A stretch of DNA of 64,000 bases from Ceratotherium simum simum. Taxonomy: Eukaryota; Chordata; Mammalia; Perissodactyla; Rhinocerotidae. The notes below the pieces were generated by a model. That model was given only the letters and a program-made list of their open reading frames with translations, was not told the origin of the DNA and made no database searches. This document shows positions 23,336 to 36,315 of this stretch, one piece after another. The stretch spans positions 5,621,237 through 5,685,236 of the forward strand of contig NW_004454217.1 in the NCBI RefSeq assembly GCF_000283155.1. Reading direction: 5' to 3'. The stretch's first letter is position 1. Each line of letters begins with the position of its first letter. A program made the position numbers and the translations under genes.

Positions 23336-26270
23336 CAACAAATATCAGGTTTCTTTTCTGTAAAACAAACTAAATCTAATGTAGGCCTCCATGTAGGCTT
23401 CCTCCTACCCCGCCAGACTGGCCGAAAATTATCTTATTCAGTCCTATAACTCTATACCCCCATCTTCTCTTCTAGGGTCTTGTCAGGGCATTTAGGACAG
23501 AATATCTGGGGAAGGGCCTCTGGTTCTTGGTTCAGGTCACCACTGATGGGCTCATTGCCCAACTGCAAATGGCCGTTGGAGTTAGGGGGTGAAAAAGCTT
23601 CATACTTTCTCTGCCAAGCCTCAGCTTGGCCACTGGAACTTTTGCTGAGTTTGGAGCCCAGCACCCAGCACCCAAGGCCCAGCCTCCCTTCTGCAGTGCT
23701 GTCAGCTCTCAACCACGCCCCCTCACAGACCTCCATCCCTTCCCAGGATTCTGGGAATCTCCCACATCTTGCCACTCCTACTCTGTTCTCCATAGCCATC
23801 CACCCCCACATATACACACATATACCCTTAGCATAATTTCAGATTTAGGGTTGTGAAAAAAGCCTGGAAAATAGATTATCTTCAAGCTGCTACTGCAACA
23901 AGGGAACACAATGGCCTTCTCTGAATTCAGAAAGATGTACAAATAGTTCTCATTCTTTCTGTTGCTTCAACTGCCTTAAAAACAAAATGCAAACTAACAT
24001 TTCAATAAATAATCCCACTACAATTATTTTCCCCTAAATATTCAAGAAAATATTTATGCCCCAAGAAGGATTGCCGTGCTTACCCTAGGGCTCTGAATAC
24101 CTCCTAGCAAACAGCAGCAAACTACCACCTACTGCCCCCTCCCGCCCCCCACATGCATACACACAGCCCACTATAGGAAGCTTAATAATGGGGGAAAGTC
24201 AGACTTCCTAGTAGGAACCTACTTCTTCTAACTCCCCGCATTCTATTACAGAACAGCCCAAGCAACCAGCCATGAGACAGGCATCACGCAGGCATAACTG
24301 AAATAAGCTGCTACTTCTCTGTGATTTAAGTGGAACAGGGAGATCTTTCTTGACCCAAAATATCTTCCCAGTGCTCTGCCACAACGACTGAAGTCCACCT
24401 TTAGAACTTGGCTCATTTAGGTTGAAAGCACCACTACTCCAAAGTTGTATTACCCATTGAGCTGTTTTTAGCCAGGAGCACATTCTGACAGTTTAGCTTA
24501 TCAGTTCTTTTCCAATAGGCTGCTTATTGAAAAAAGTATTTCGGTTCATATATGAGTGAAGGAAGAGGAGGAAAGATGTTGAACAGCAGCAGTGAAGGCA
24601 TCTTGAATGTAAAGCTCAAGGCAGCCAGGGGGAGAGGGATGAATAGAAAAATGCCTCCCTTTACTGTAAATGTGATATGACTATTGGGGGTATGACAATA
24701 TGCTCTGTTATGGTTATTCTATGAAGACCAGCAAGGATGAGGCCACCCCTAGAACTAGATATGGTCTCATGAAGGGTCAATGTTAGTGTCTGGGATTAGG
24801 GGTTCAGGCTAGTTTTTAAAGAAGAAAAAACAAGAGCTAAGAAATCTAGACATCAGGGTCTGGATGCCTGGATGGGCATCACTAGGTAATATGTATAAAG
24901 ATGGTTTCCCCCCTGTGAAGGGACACTAGGAGCTGAGATGCCAAGTTGGGTCTTTTCCCAAGGGTCCCCCAAGAATGGGATAGAAACAGCCTGAACTCAA
25001 GAGAGTGTATTATCTAGATTCACAGTGCTCTCTGTATGATAGTTCTTGACTCTCAGCTTGTGGTAGAGATCAAGTCAGTTGGGCACCTGCCTGGAGTACC
25101 TCTCTAGAAGGTGCCACAACACCGCTGGATACTCAGCAAAGAAGAGATTGTATTTACTGAAGCGCTTCTCAAGGAGAAAGCATATTGACTGATAAATCAC
25201 TTGGGAGGGAAGGATGGGGAGAGATCCCTGAGGGTCAGGTCTTCCAAAGATGGGAAGCCAATTAATTATTAAACTTTTGATTTGCTGAATAGGATATAAA
25301 AATTTGGGTTAGTGGTTAAATTACTCAGGGATCATCAAAAAAAGGCTAAGCTCTACTATCAGAAGTCCTTCTGCTTCTCACACATAACACTCAAAAAGGA
25401 TATCAGATTGAAGGAGCGCTGTGCTACTATCCTGCTTGTGAGATTAGGTCTGCTCCAGTCCTGCTCATGAGAAGATCTGCTTGAATGTCTATTCTTGGCT
25501 TGGCTCAACTACTGAGAAGCAAGGGAAAGGATACTTATACCTCACTTGGATCAGAGGGCTAAGAGGAAGCAGTACTCCCAAGGCCAGTTGTGTTAATGTC
25601 ATTCAAGAAACCTCAATGGGAAGATGAATCTAAGAATAGATCAACCTTCCTCCCTCCTCCATCCTCCCCCAGGAGATTCTCCCCTACTCAGGCCAACCTC
25701 AGAAGAGCTGGAGTTTGTCTGTTTGCTATTAATTGTGAGGTATTATTTCCGTCCAGGGGAGCACTGGCCATCCATGATGCGAGAGGTCACAAGAGGAGAT
25801 AAAGGAGCTTTGAAGGTGGTTAAAGATTATCTTGTTCCCAGATTTTCAAAGGATCTGCCTGGACATAGACTTACTGGTTAGAAAGTGTCGTCACAATGAG
25901 CATTCTTAAAAATAATAAAGGACTAGTATTCCAGCTTTTCTTCTCTCCTCTTAACAAGTGAATTACCCATGTAGCAGCAATAGAAGGAGGAGGAAAGCTG
26001 AGGACTGGCTCAGGGTGTCTGTTTTTCCTCACCATTGCATTGTAGTATTCCTTTCTGCTTCCTCCACTGCCCCACCATCAAAAGGCTCCAGATCTGAAAT
26101 CCCTGGGTAGCTCCTCTCCCTTTGTCCTCAAAGCAGACAGTCTCCAAATAAAATACCCAGGACACAACTATGCACTTGGGCTTCCAAAGTAGCCTGAGCC
26201 CACGGAAATTTTTCATTCTTTGGTGGCCATATATCCTATTCCTAACCTTATCCCTAGGCAAAATATTGTT
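23336..26270. other. Unique sequence
   Basis: About 2.9 kb without recognised transposon families or exons. Overlapping open frames on both strands at 23452-23836 are in GC-richer DNA and match no protein I recognise. Confidence 0.4.
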
Positions 26271-26274
26271 AACA

Positions 26275-26420
26275 TGTGTTAGAGCTTAAAGCATCTTTAA
26301 AGAATATCTAGTTCACCAACCATTTTTTATACATAAATAAAGTCAAGTCGAGCGAGGAGCAGTGATCTGTCCAAGATTCCACAGTTGTTTGCAGAAAAAC
26401 ACAGACTGTTCTGTGTATTC
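26275..26420 (-). repeat. MIR-like fragment
   Basis: AGAATATCTAGTTCACCAACC...TACATAAATAAAGTCAAG...TGTCCAAGATTCCACAG follows the antisense MIR core pattern loosely. Confidence 0.45.
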
Positions 26421-27115
26421 ACACAAGAGGAACTGCTGCCTCAAAGCCTGGTTTCCATCTGTCCTTAGCCTGATTTCATTCAGTCTCCAGCCACCTTCTC
26501 TGAAGGACTTACTCAAAGTCACATTCCAGGACCACCTCAAAATTCTGCTGAGAGCCAAGGTCATTCATGAATCACTAACTTCCTAAATTCAAGGCTCCTA
26601 AGGGGCTCTCAAGTAACACTCTCTTATACAACTAGCAAAATCAGTTTTCCTTTTAAAGGTCAGATCAAAGAAGAACAGCCATTCCTCCCACAGTCTAAGG
26701 TCATCACTGAAAGGCAGCATTAGAGTGAGTGGAGTGGAAGTCAGCTTGGGTAGAAGACTTCCACAGAGCAAGTTCTCAGGCCTCTGAATCTACAGCTTGA
26801 CCTCAAATGAAGTATGAAATTCTACCCTCCATGTTTAATCTCTAGGTTTAAGACTTTTGTCCCCATGAAAATGCAAATATCCCTGTCAACTGTTCCACCA
26901 TTACAGAGCATCAACAAATGGAGAATCAGAGTATACAGGCGGTGGGAAGGGAAGGAAGATCAAAGAGCTAAGAGGCCTGTTTTAAAGAAGGTGAGGATGA
27001 GAAGAATAAAAGTGGGAAAGAGGTCCCCCAAAAGCTGACAGGGCGGAAGACGAAGCAGGGAATATTAGGAAAGAGGTTTGCCCCACTCATCCCTCACCAC
27101 CTCCACCTCTCTTTT
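26421..27115. other. Unique sequence
   Basis: Nothing recognised. Confidence 0.4.
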
Positions 27116-27325
27116 TTTTTTTTTATAATTTTTTTTATTTATTTTTTCCCCCAAAGCCCCAGTAGATAGTTGTATGTCATAGCTGCACATCCTTCTAGTT
27201 GCTGTATGTGGGACTCGGCCTCAGCATGCCCGGAGAAGTGGTGCGTCGGTTCGCGCCCGGGATCGGAACCCGGGCCGCCAGCAGCGGAGCGCGCACACTT
27301 AACCACTAAGCCACGGGGCCGCCCC
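27116..27325 (-). mobile_element. ERE-type SINE, CpG-rich (young)
   Basis: Minus-strand head GGGGCGGCCCCGTGG, CpG-rich B-box region near 27255-27275 and the conserved middle CATACAGCAACTAGAAGGATG, ending in poly(A). Flanks share CTCCACCTCTCTTTT/CTCCCACTTCTCTTTT. Abundant intact CpGs imply recent insertion. Confidence 0.9.
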
Positions 27326-27784
27326 CTCCCACTTCTCTTTTAATGATAAATTTGCCCTCTCTCCTTGAGTATTCACAGTGACCGTAAAGAGCCTGATCCT
27401 GTGATGCTCCTGGAACCTCCATTTACAAAAAAAGAGAAGCCCAGATAGCTCCATTGTGAGAGATGTGGGATATTTCACAATCACCTCCACCTTCACCCAT
27501 TCAGGATTCCCACATCTCTGACCTTAAGTACCTAGAGGGTATGGGCTACTTTCCTCTCCTAGAAAAATAAGGGCACCCTTTCAAAAATTCTAAGTTTTAG
27601 GATGCAAAAGAGGAAACAGAAGAAAAATACCTTCCTGTCTTCACCCAAATTTGTTTTTAGGAGAAATAGTTTTTAAAAAAACTCTTTTTCAGTCACCTGG
27701 GTTTCATTGTTTGACATAAATATTTCTGTTTTCTTCTTGTCTTCTTCCTGTTATCCTTTTATTTTCTGTTTCTTCATAGGCTAC
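27326..27784. other. Unique sequence
   Basis: Nothing recognised. Confidence 0.4.
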
Positions 27785-28570
27785 TACAATGAGTGAGACA
27801 AACCGTACAGTCTGAGGATACAGTCCTCACAAGACTGCTCTAACTTCAGACACCAGGCACAAGTTTAGAGGCCCCCGGTGCCACCCTCACTTCACACCAG
27901 CTGACTACAAATTCAAGGGTTCCCACAACCACTCTCAGGTTTAATAATTTGCTAGAATGACTCACAGAACTCAGGAAAGTGCTATACTTGTGATTACGGT
28001 TTTATTACAGCAAAAAGGATACAAATTAGAACCAGCAAAAGAGAAGCATAGAGTGAGGTCTGAGAAGTCCCAAGCACAAAGCTTCTGTCATCCTCAGGGA
28101 TGGGTTACTCTCCTGGCACTGATGTGTGGCAACTGACACAGATATTGCCAACCAGAGAAGCTCACTCATGCTTCAGTGTCCAGAGTTTTCACTGAGGTTT
28201 CATTATGTAGGTGTGATTGATTAAATCATTGCCCTCTAGGTTGAACTCAGTTTCCAGCACCCCTCACCTTCCTAGAAGTCAAGCTAAAATTATCTGCCTA
28301 AAAGCCCCAACTCTCTAATCACATGCTTGGTCCTTTCTGTGTGGCCAAAAGCCTCTACCCTGAGTCATCTCGTTAGCACAAACTATCCAGGGACCCACCA
28401 TGAGTCACCTAATTAGCATAAACTATCAGGTTAGGTGTGGTCTGAGAGGCCCCCGTGAATAGCAAAGACTCTCCTATCATTCTGGGAATTCCAAAGGTTT
28501 AGAGGTTACCTCCCAAGAGCAGGAACAAAAACCAAACTTCTCTTGGGGTAACTTTAATTCTTCACTACAT
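27785..28570 (-). mobile_element. Old LTR, ERV-derived, family unassigned
   Basis: The block AATTTGCTAGAATGACTCACAGAACTCAGGAAAGTGCTATAC followed by GGTTTTATTACAGCAAAAAGGATACAAATT, GTGTGATTGATTAAATCATTGCC and AGTCACCTAATTAGCATAAAC is a known mammalian LTR pattern in antisense; TTTATTAC near 27999 is the reversed poly(A) signal. Family name and exact ends are uncertain. No viral genes were seen. Confidence 0.6.
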
Positions 28571-29394
28571 AAGTACCAAAAAAAAAAAGTGTCTGGAATG
28601 TGTTAAAAAGGCACAAGTCACTGATAGCAGATGGGAAGCTCAATTGTATAGAACAGTTTAGGATTCTGATAAATGTCAAACATCTGTTGAAAAAAGTAGA
28701 TGGCTCCATTGCATAAGCAGGGCTTTAGAGGGGGGAAATGACCTGCTTCAGCTGGCTGTACACTGGGCTTTTTTTTTTAAGAGAGTCAAACCTAATCCTT
28801 CAGCATTGACCTCCCAGATTAGTTGGGAGGGATGATGGTGGTGGAAGAAAGAAGCATGTGTTGTTACCTTGAAACCAAATGGTTGGTCTTAACTAAAAAC
28901 TGATAAATCTCTCCTAAAATATTCAAGGATTCTCTCTTACTTTCTGGCCAAAAAAAAAAGTAGTAAAATATGAAAAAATCAAATTATGTGCCCCTTGTGT
29001 TGACACTAAGCAGAGATTCCAAATGTGCCCTGCCAGGTCTTGGAAACTGTGGGTTCACAGCCTTGCCCTGTGCCTGGGCCATCCATCACAGCCTCTCTTC
29101 CATGTTCCTTTCCCTGTCTGATGATCCACAGAAGAGTATGAAAATTCTTATGAGAGATGCTCAAATTAGACTTAGAATGCTTTTGTGAGAAACTGCAGCA
29201 GCACTGAGGAACACTGCTCCAGCCATTTCAAACAGCGTATTCTTTTTTGTTTGTTTGTTTTCAGAGAAAAGTAGTGATCTTCCAACCCTGCTTTCCTAGG
29301 CACATCTCCCTTCCTTGAGTTTTCCAAAATTTCAATTCAACTAGATTTAGAAGATTTTCCTAGCATTCTGCAAAGAATAGTAGGGAACCACATG
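28571..29394. other. Unique sequence
   Basis: Nothing recognised. Confidence 0.4.
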
Positions 29395-29720
29395 GGAAAA
29401 GAAGATATGGTTCCCACCCACAGGGAGTTTCTAATCCAGCTCAAGAAATAATGCTAACATATAAATCCTATATCAAAAAAAGTAGATGACATAATGAGTA
29501 CCTCAGGAATTCAAGGTGTAGAAAAATTGGTACTAGAGAAAGGCTTCTCCAAGGATGTGAAATTTAAGTTAAGCTTTGAAAAATGATAAGAATCTTAGCC
29601 CATGGTTGGGGTAGAAACAAGCTAGAAAGACAAGCTAGTACAGGGGAGAGTGTAGACACAGGAAAGAGGAAATTGTTTGACTATCTGGGAAGGTTTTTGT
29701 GGGTGTAGCCTGACAGAAAA
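29395..29720 (-). mobile_element. L2 LINE fragment
   Basis: TTCCCACCCACAGGGAGTTTCTAATCCAG, GGCTTCTCCAAGGATGTGAAATTTAAGTTAAGCTTTGAAAAATGA follow antisense L2 order. Confidence 0.65.
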
Positions 29721-29724
29721 ATGT

Positions 29725-29756
29725 AAAGCATTGTCCCTATAAAGCATTGTCCCTAC
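29725..29756. repeat. 16-bp tandem duplication
   Basis: AAAGCATTGTCCCTAT at 29725-29740 is repeated at 29741-29756 with one change at the last base. Confidence 0.9.
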
Positions 29757-31005
29757 CCCTGAGGACCTTGAAGTCTATAGTTATTTTTTTTTTTAATTCA
29801 GATTACAGATGGAGAAAAAGGATTTTTAACTAGTTGTCTTCTTACTAAAATGGATCTGCAAATGTTTATGTGGCAGAAAAACAATGAGCAAATATTTGAA
29901 GAGGTATTTGAATACAACTAAATCCTGCCATTCTATTATGAAGGAAATTATTTCTTAGAGAAACTATATTTCTTAGTTATGTATTGGCTCAGAACATACT
30001 TTTCTGACCCCAAGTTCCTGCTATGAAATACAATACCAGGTGAAATTCAAACACATTAACAGGTATTCACAAGGCAAATGGCATCACTGGAAAAACAACT
30101 TACAAGGAGAATTTTAATTTAACAAATGTCCTTGCGAGTTCCAGTCACATTGGGTATAGGCCAACAACTCAGATTAACATTGTTTCGATGTCACAAGTCT
30201 GAAATGGCCAGAGAATACACTGGGTGGCAGAATTGGGATCCAGAGTAAAATGTAAGATTGGATGATGGCCCCAACATAACCATACGTATTTCAACTGAAA
30301 TAAACCCAACTTTCAAGTGTAAGATGTAGAAGCTACGGCTTGATAATTAAAGGTAAAAACTAGGAGTCCCAAATACAATGTGGCTACCCCTAAAGAAAAC
30401 AAAAGCGATCTTGGGCTGTGTTAACAGCAAATCACTGTCTAGAGGCAGGGAAGGGATTGTCTGATCCATCCCGCACAGGTCACATTACCTAGTGTCACCA
30501 CACACTTTAAATAAGGGCAGAGAGATCCAGAGGTGAGTACAAGAACAATCCATGAGACTCAGTCTAAGAAGTATCAGCCTAGGGAAAAGAAGGACATAGT
30601 GGTTGACTTCACATATCTGAAGGGCTGCACCAAGCAGAGGCATTAGATTGGTTCCCTATTGTACAGTTTCTAAACTTTCCAAACCAAAAATCAGGACACG
30701 TTACATGACAAAGAGTATTTGTGCCACTTTCAAATGTGAGAGGCAACCTAGGGCATGTGGTTTGAATATTAGAAGTTTAAAATTTCCAGGACCTTTCAAT
30801 GCTTTACAAAGGCAGCAAATATTTGAAATCAGATATTATGTTCTAGAAAATCTGGTGCTTATAGTTGCAGAATATAATTACAATGAATGAGTAGAAATTC
30901 TAGGATGATAAATTCCAACTCAGTATGAGGGAAAATATTTGAACAGAAAGAGTTATCCAAAGAATAAATATTCTACCTCAGGAAGTAGAGATTTTTGTAA
31001 TAAAT
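29757..31005. other. Unique sequence
   Basis: No gene or clear repeat recognised. Confidence 0.4.
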
Positions 31006-31009
31006 ATTT

Positions 31010-31622
31010 TTGTGAATGTGTTGTGTAACAACCATTACCCTGCCCTTAAGTCATTCAAGGTCTAGAGTGGAAGCCAAGCAAGGGAATAGGCAACTATCAT
31101 ACCTAGCATGAAAATTGTATGATAGAGGTAAGAAAAATGTAGGATGGAAGTCTGGACAGTAGAAGGTAGAGGGAGCACCATTTGAGTTTAATCTCAAAGT
31201 TTGTTTGCAGAATGGAAAATCAATTAGGGTGAGATCACCCAAAAATCAGAGGTACAAGTGGAGAGGGCATTGCCATAACACAGGAAAGATATGGCAATGG
31301 CCAGAGCTGGGGCAGAGGTAGTGGGGATAAAGAGTAGTGGGCAGATTTAAGAACTGTTAAGGAAGTAGAATAAGTAGGACTTGGATTGGTGGATGAGATT
31401 GGAACCCAGTGATAGCTGGGTTTCCTTGAAAGATGGTAGTATCTTCCCCAAGACAGAGAATAGACAACAAGCAGTTTTGCTGAAGATGAATTCAGTCCTG
31501 AACTTGTTGAATTTGAGAGTAGATATAAAAAACAACCACACAGAGATGTCAAGCAGGCAGCTGGATATGTGGGTCTAGAATTCAAACCAAGAAAAGAGCT
31601 GGAAAGGAAAGTTAAAAACATC
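31010..31622 (-). mobile_element. L2 LINE fragment
   Basis: Antisense L2 with the late blocks GATGTCAAGCAGGCAGCTGGATATGTGGGTCT and AGTCTGGACAGTAGAAGGTAG. It is interrupted or ended by the MLT1 LTR at 31624. Confidence 0.6.
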
Positions 31623-31623
31623 T

Positions 31624-32000
31624 TGTCTTAGTCAGTTTGGGCTGCTATAATGCACTGGGCAGCTTAAACAAAAAGTACTTACTTCTCACAGTTCTGGATG
31701 TCCAAGATCAAGGTGCCAGCAGATTTGGTGTCTGAAGAGGACTTGTATATTGGTTTGTAGATGGCTGTCTTCTGCTTATGTCCTCACCTGGCCTTTCCTT
31801 GGTGCATGCATGTGGAGAGATGGAGAGCTCTCACGGCTCTTCTTCTTTTTATAAGGGCATTAATCCCACCATGAGGGCCCATTCTCTAACCTAAACTAAT
31901 TACCTACCTCCCAAAGTCCCCACCCTCAAATGCCATCAAACTGGGGGTTAAGATTTCAACATATGATGTTGGAAGGGCCAGAAACATTCAGTCCATAGAA
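31624..32000 (-). mobile_element. MLT1-type LTR (ERVL-MaLR)
   Basis: Antisense MLT1: TGTCTTAGTCAGTTTGGGCTGC at one end, TTCTCACAGTTCTGGATGTCC, CCAAGATCAAGGTGCCAGCAG, TATAAGGGCATTAATCCCACC, and ATTCAGTCCATAGAA at the other end. Nearly full length for an MLT1 LTR and without internal sequence. Confidence 0.88.
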
Positions 32001-32968
32001 AATCTCCTATGAAGTAATCAAAAAGAAAAATCGATGAAAATTAAGAGATCTAAGAGGTCCAACATCCCAAACTAGGAGTTCTGAATAGAGTAAATAGAGA
32101 AAATACAAGGGAGGAAATTGTCAAAGAAAAAAATACAAGAATATGTTATATGCATTGTAGAAAGAAGTGAGTTTCCAAGACTGAAAAGTACAAAAGCCCA
32201 ATATAGTGATGAAAAAGATTCACAGCAAGGACATGACTGTGAAACTTCAAAATCTAGAGTCTAAAGAAAAGATTCTAAGAAGAGAGAACAAATGACATAT
32301 GAAGAATTGAGAATAAGAATGACATCAGACTTCTCAACAGCAACATTGCAAATTAGAAGATAGTGAGGTATGTCTTCTAACAATCAGAGAAAATAATGTC
32401 CAACTTATAATTCTAAACCCAGCCAAACTATGAACCAAGAGTAAAGATAGAAATGTTTCCTTACATACAAGGTCTCAAAAAATACACCTCCTATGCATGC
32501 TTTCTCAAAAAACTTCTAGAGGATAAGTTCCTGAAAAACAAAAAAGTTACTGCAAAACAAGAAAGAGGAAGATATGAGAGCCATATAACTGGGTACTCAA
32601 GGCAAGAGAGCTAAAGAGAATCCCGGTATGATAGGAAAGTAAGTCCCACAACAACAGCTAAGCAGCCATTTTAGAGGGTAACTAGTCCAGATTAAAGCAG
32701 AAGGGTAAAAGGCTCTGAGAGGGATGTTTCCAAAAGAAAATAAAACTGTTAGATCTTCTGACAAGTTTATGGTGTGGAAAATTGGATTGAAAGTCACTTT
32801 ACAGAGCTATTGGACAATATAGGAAGACAGCAAAAATTGGAAGAAAGCTAAGATTTTTTTTAAAAAAGACAAAAAGAACTATAGGAAAACCAAAAGTTGA
32901 GCAAGAAAGAAAAGGCATTTATAACATAGTTCTTGGCTCAAAAATTGAACAATGTTAACATAGTTATT

Positions 32969-33229
32969 TGTTTTTTTTTTTATTTTGTGAGGAAGATCGG
33001 CCCTGAGCTAACATCTGCCAATCCTCCTCTTTTTGCTGAGGAAGANNNNNNNNNNNNNNNNNNNNNNNNNNNNNNNNNNNNNNNNNNNNNNNNNNNNNNN
33101 NNNNNNNNNNNNNNNNNNNNNNNNNNNNNNNNNNNNNNNNNNNNNGCGCCCGGGATCCAAACCAGCGAACCCCGGGCCGCCGCAGAGGAGCGCGCACACT
33201 TAACCACTTGCGCCACCAGGCCAGCCCTG
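32969..33229 (-). mobile_element. ERE-type SINE containing an assembly gap
   Basis: Poly(T), GGAAGATCGGCCCTGAGCTAA, then 100 Ns, then the GC-rich head with TTAACCACTTGCGCCACCAGG. Direct repeats ACATAGTTATT at 32958-32968 and 33230-33240 are perfect and bound the insertion in HAL1. The true internal length is unknown because of the gap. Confidence 0.9.
33046..33145. other. Assembly gap (100 N)
   Basis: Exactly 100 unknown bases, the usual placeholder for a gap of unknown size, inside the SINE. Open frames that run through it are not meaningful. Confidence 0.99.
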
Positions 33230-33339
33230 ACATAGTTATTAATTATGAAAATACTGAATATGGATGGTATCAAATAGTGATAAAATTGTGTTGGAAAGAT
33301 ATGGGAAGATAAAACATGTATGAGTGATGGGTGATTATA

Positions 33340-33905
33340 TCACATATCTATTTCTGTGTAGCAAATCACCCCAACACTTGATGAGTTAGAACAATTGCAA
33401 TTTTATTTGCTTATGAGTCTATAGATTAGCAATTTGGACTGGGCTCAAATGGGCAGTTCTTCACTCATATGACTGCTGTCATCTGGGGACTGAACTAGGA
33501 CAGAATATCTAGGATGGCTTCACACTTATGTCTGGTGACTGGTGCTGGCTGGCTGCTGCTAGTAGGTCCAGGGGCCTCAGCTAAGACACCTCATCTGTGT
33601 TTCATGTGGCCTGTCACCCTCCAGTAGGTTAGATTGGGCTGTTTACCTAAGATCCTCAAGACAGTGTTCTGAGAGGGTGAGACCAAAGGTGCAAGGCTTC
33701 TCCAGGCCTACATCAGTAAGTCCCACAGCACCATTGCCAGCACAACTCTTGGTCAATACAAGTCATATGGCCAGCCCAGATTCAAACGGTAGGGAAACAG
33801 ACCCTACCTCTTGATGGGAGGAGCTACAAAGGCATATTGCAAAGGGGTACGCATACAGGGATGAGAGAATTTATTGTGGCCATGTTTTCACCACTCTTCT
33901 ACAAT
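33340..33905 (-). mobile_element. MLT1-type LTR (ERVL-MaLR)
   Basis: Antisense: TCTATTTCTGTGTAGCAAATCACCCC..., GGGCTCAAATGGGCAGTTCTTC, CAAGTCATATGGCCAGCCCAGATTCAAA, CTCTTGATGGGAGGAGCTACAAAGGCATATTGCAAAGGGGT follow the internal order of MLT1C/D-like LTRs. It sits in the HAL1; exact duplications not resolved. Confidence 0.75.
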
Positions 33906-34174
33906 GGCATATAAGAATTAAGTCTTTACCTTCTATAGCAGGAAATTAATATAATGTCTAATGTGGAAAAATCAGCAAATTAGGATATAATTTAGAAATA
34001 TAGTAAATAAAATAAACAGCTGAAGAGTGAAAAGTGGTTGTCTTTGAAGAAGGGATCGGGGATAGGGAGAGATAGGACAGGCAACTACTGTTCTTGTTGT
34101 AGGCCAGATGGCACTTTTGACTTTTAAAACTATATATATGTGATTATTTTTTAAAAAGCAAAACAAAAGCAAAA

Positions 34175-34703
34175 AGTTTGGCTATACCAGCAATTCCACT
34201 TCGGATATACACCAAAAGAATTTAGAGCAGAGACACGAATAGATACATCAATGTTCATAGCCAAAGGTAGAAACAACTCAAATGTCCATCAACAGATGAA
34301 TGGATAAACAAAATGTGATATATACATACAATGGAATATTATTCAACCTTAAAAAGGAAGGAAATTCTGACATACACTACAACATGGATGAACCTTGAAG
34401 ACATTATGCTAAGTGAAATAGCCAGATATAAAAGGATAAATATTATATGATTCTATTTATGAGGTGCCTAGAGACAGAAAGTAGAATAATGGTTCTGGAG
34501 CTGGAGTACAGGGGAGAATAGACAGTTATTGTTAAATGAGTTCAGAGTTTGAATTTGGGAAGACAAAAAAGTTCTGGAGATGGATGGTGCTGGTGGTTGC
34601 ACAACAATGGAAATGTAGAATATCACCCACTGTGCACTTAAAAACGGTTAAAATGGTCAATTTTATGATATGTATATTTTACCACAATAAATAAATAAAT
34701 ACT
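34175..34703 (+). mobile_element. 5'-truncated L1
   Basis: ORF2 end (CAGCAATTCCACTTCGGATAT, AAATGTCCATCAACAGATGAATGGATAAAC, AATATTATTCAACCTTAAAAAGGAAGGAAATTCTG) and 3' UTR (TTAAAATGGTCAATTTTATG) ending in an AATA repeat tail at 34683-34700. Confidence 0.88.
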
Positions 34704-36305
34704 GTCGAAAAATAAACTTTGGCTATGGAGGAAAGAAAGATGTTGAATAGTTGATAAAGGAAGACATGATATTTGGTTGCTTTCCTTACTTTTTTTCTTT
34801 CCTTCTTTTCTTAAGAATAGAGAAGTCTTGAACATACTTACAAGCTAAGTGAAAAGAACCAGCGTAGATTTGGGGTTTGACAAAGCTGAGGGGAGGATAA
34901 CTGGTGGAGAGACATGTCTGGAGATATCTGAGCCAGACAATTGAGGCTTGCCTGTACGGGATGTGTTAAGGGCAGTTTGGGTGAGCCCTTGTGGAGACAT
35001 CACAGACTGGAATGGATGACTCCCTTCCACTCTTCAGAGCCTTACAAAATCACACATGCCTCAAAATTCCTACTGAGTAAAATACATCAACTGACAGGAG
35101 CATACACCAATGGCTTACCATTTATGCATTTATCAATCAATCTACTTAGTGAACAAGTCGGCAGAAGAAGTATTTTTATATAGACTACATGGTCAAAATA
35201 CTGGTGATTTGTTTCAATTGCAAATTTGACGGCATTTTTTTGGTTGCTATTTTTCTAAAGGGTGAAATATAAATACTTCCCTCATTTTCTAGGATGATTT
35301 GAAGAGCAAACTCTCTTGCCATCACAGAAAAAGGACCAGTTTTGAGTGATTCGGGCTCTGGGCTTCTGGAGTCATTGGAGTCTATTGAGAATTAACAGCA
35401 GGAGAATTGGTTTGGGTGTTGAGGAAGTGGAGCAAAAAAAGGAGAGAGGAGTGTCTCTGAGAAAAATCAGAAGAGAGATGATTTTCCCTGAACTAAATAG
35501 AGGTCAGAATTTAGTGAATTTCCTTCACTCCTCACCTAATTAGCCCATCACCCCTCCCCACATCCAGGATGGTACATAACCTCTGAGAGAAGTGTGACCC
35601 TCAACACTGTATGGGGCAGTGGAGAGATTTGTGTTTAGATTCAAGAGAGGAAAACTGAGCTGAGCATATGGAAACCTGGTCTGAGACAGAGACAACACCT
35701 CTGTTACTTAGGTTGAAATTTTCAACCAAAATGAAATAATCTCAGTAAAATCTAATGTGCTTTGTAAAATGTGATGCCATTGATTTGGGAAAACAAAAGT
35801 GACTTTGACATCTATAAAACGGAACTTTTTTATTCTACTAAAATAGCAACTCTTTGCACCAGGTTTGATATGAGAGAGTTGGCAAAAATTTCTTCAAACT
35901 GTGGCCCTTTCTCAGACACATGAATCATATAATTTTATCAATAAAGAATAGTAAGGAAACACCAGACAAATACTGCAATTATTCCCTTATTTTTCAACCT
36001 CTTACACTCACAGCCACATTCATCTATATTACTAACAGCAAATGTAATTACGCAGAGTGTGAAACAGAAGAAATAACTATTTAGATGCCATTTTCTAGCC
36101 TTTCTCTGTGGACACTGACCAACATCTCAGATGACCTTATATCTCCTGGCTTCCCTTATCCAGAAATCCCAGGGACAGCGTTGGCCTCTGGCCCAAGCAG
36201 GGTCTTATCGCAGATCACTCTGGCAGGATCAAGGTCTTGGAATCCATGTGTTTCCATAACAACTAGCCACCGTTATAGAGTCTGCCTCCTTGGAAGGTAT
36301 TTTAC
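34704..36305. other. Unique sequence
   Basis: About 1.6 kb with no recognised repeat or gene. Confidence 0.45.
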
Positions 36306-36315
36306 AGCTTCTTTC

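Larger units (their letters stand above)
32040..34165 (+). mobile_element. HAL1 element interrupted by an ERE and an MLT1
   Basis: HAL1 motifs GACATCAGACTTCTCAACAGCAACATTGCAA, ATTCTAAACCCAGCCAAACTATGAACCAAG and TACAAGGTCTCAAAAAATACACCTCC lie before the ERE at 32969; GAGTGAAAAGTGGTTGTCTTTG at 34025 is HAL1 3' sequence after the MLT1 at 33340-33905. The pieces read in order on one strand, so they are one element. Confidence 0.7.

Noticed and set aside
32933..33273. Four frames crossing the N gap
   Set aside because: They are mostly unknown residues, inside a SINE.
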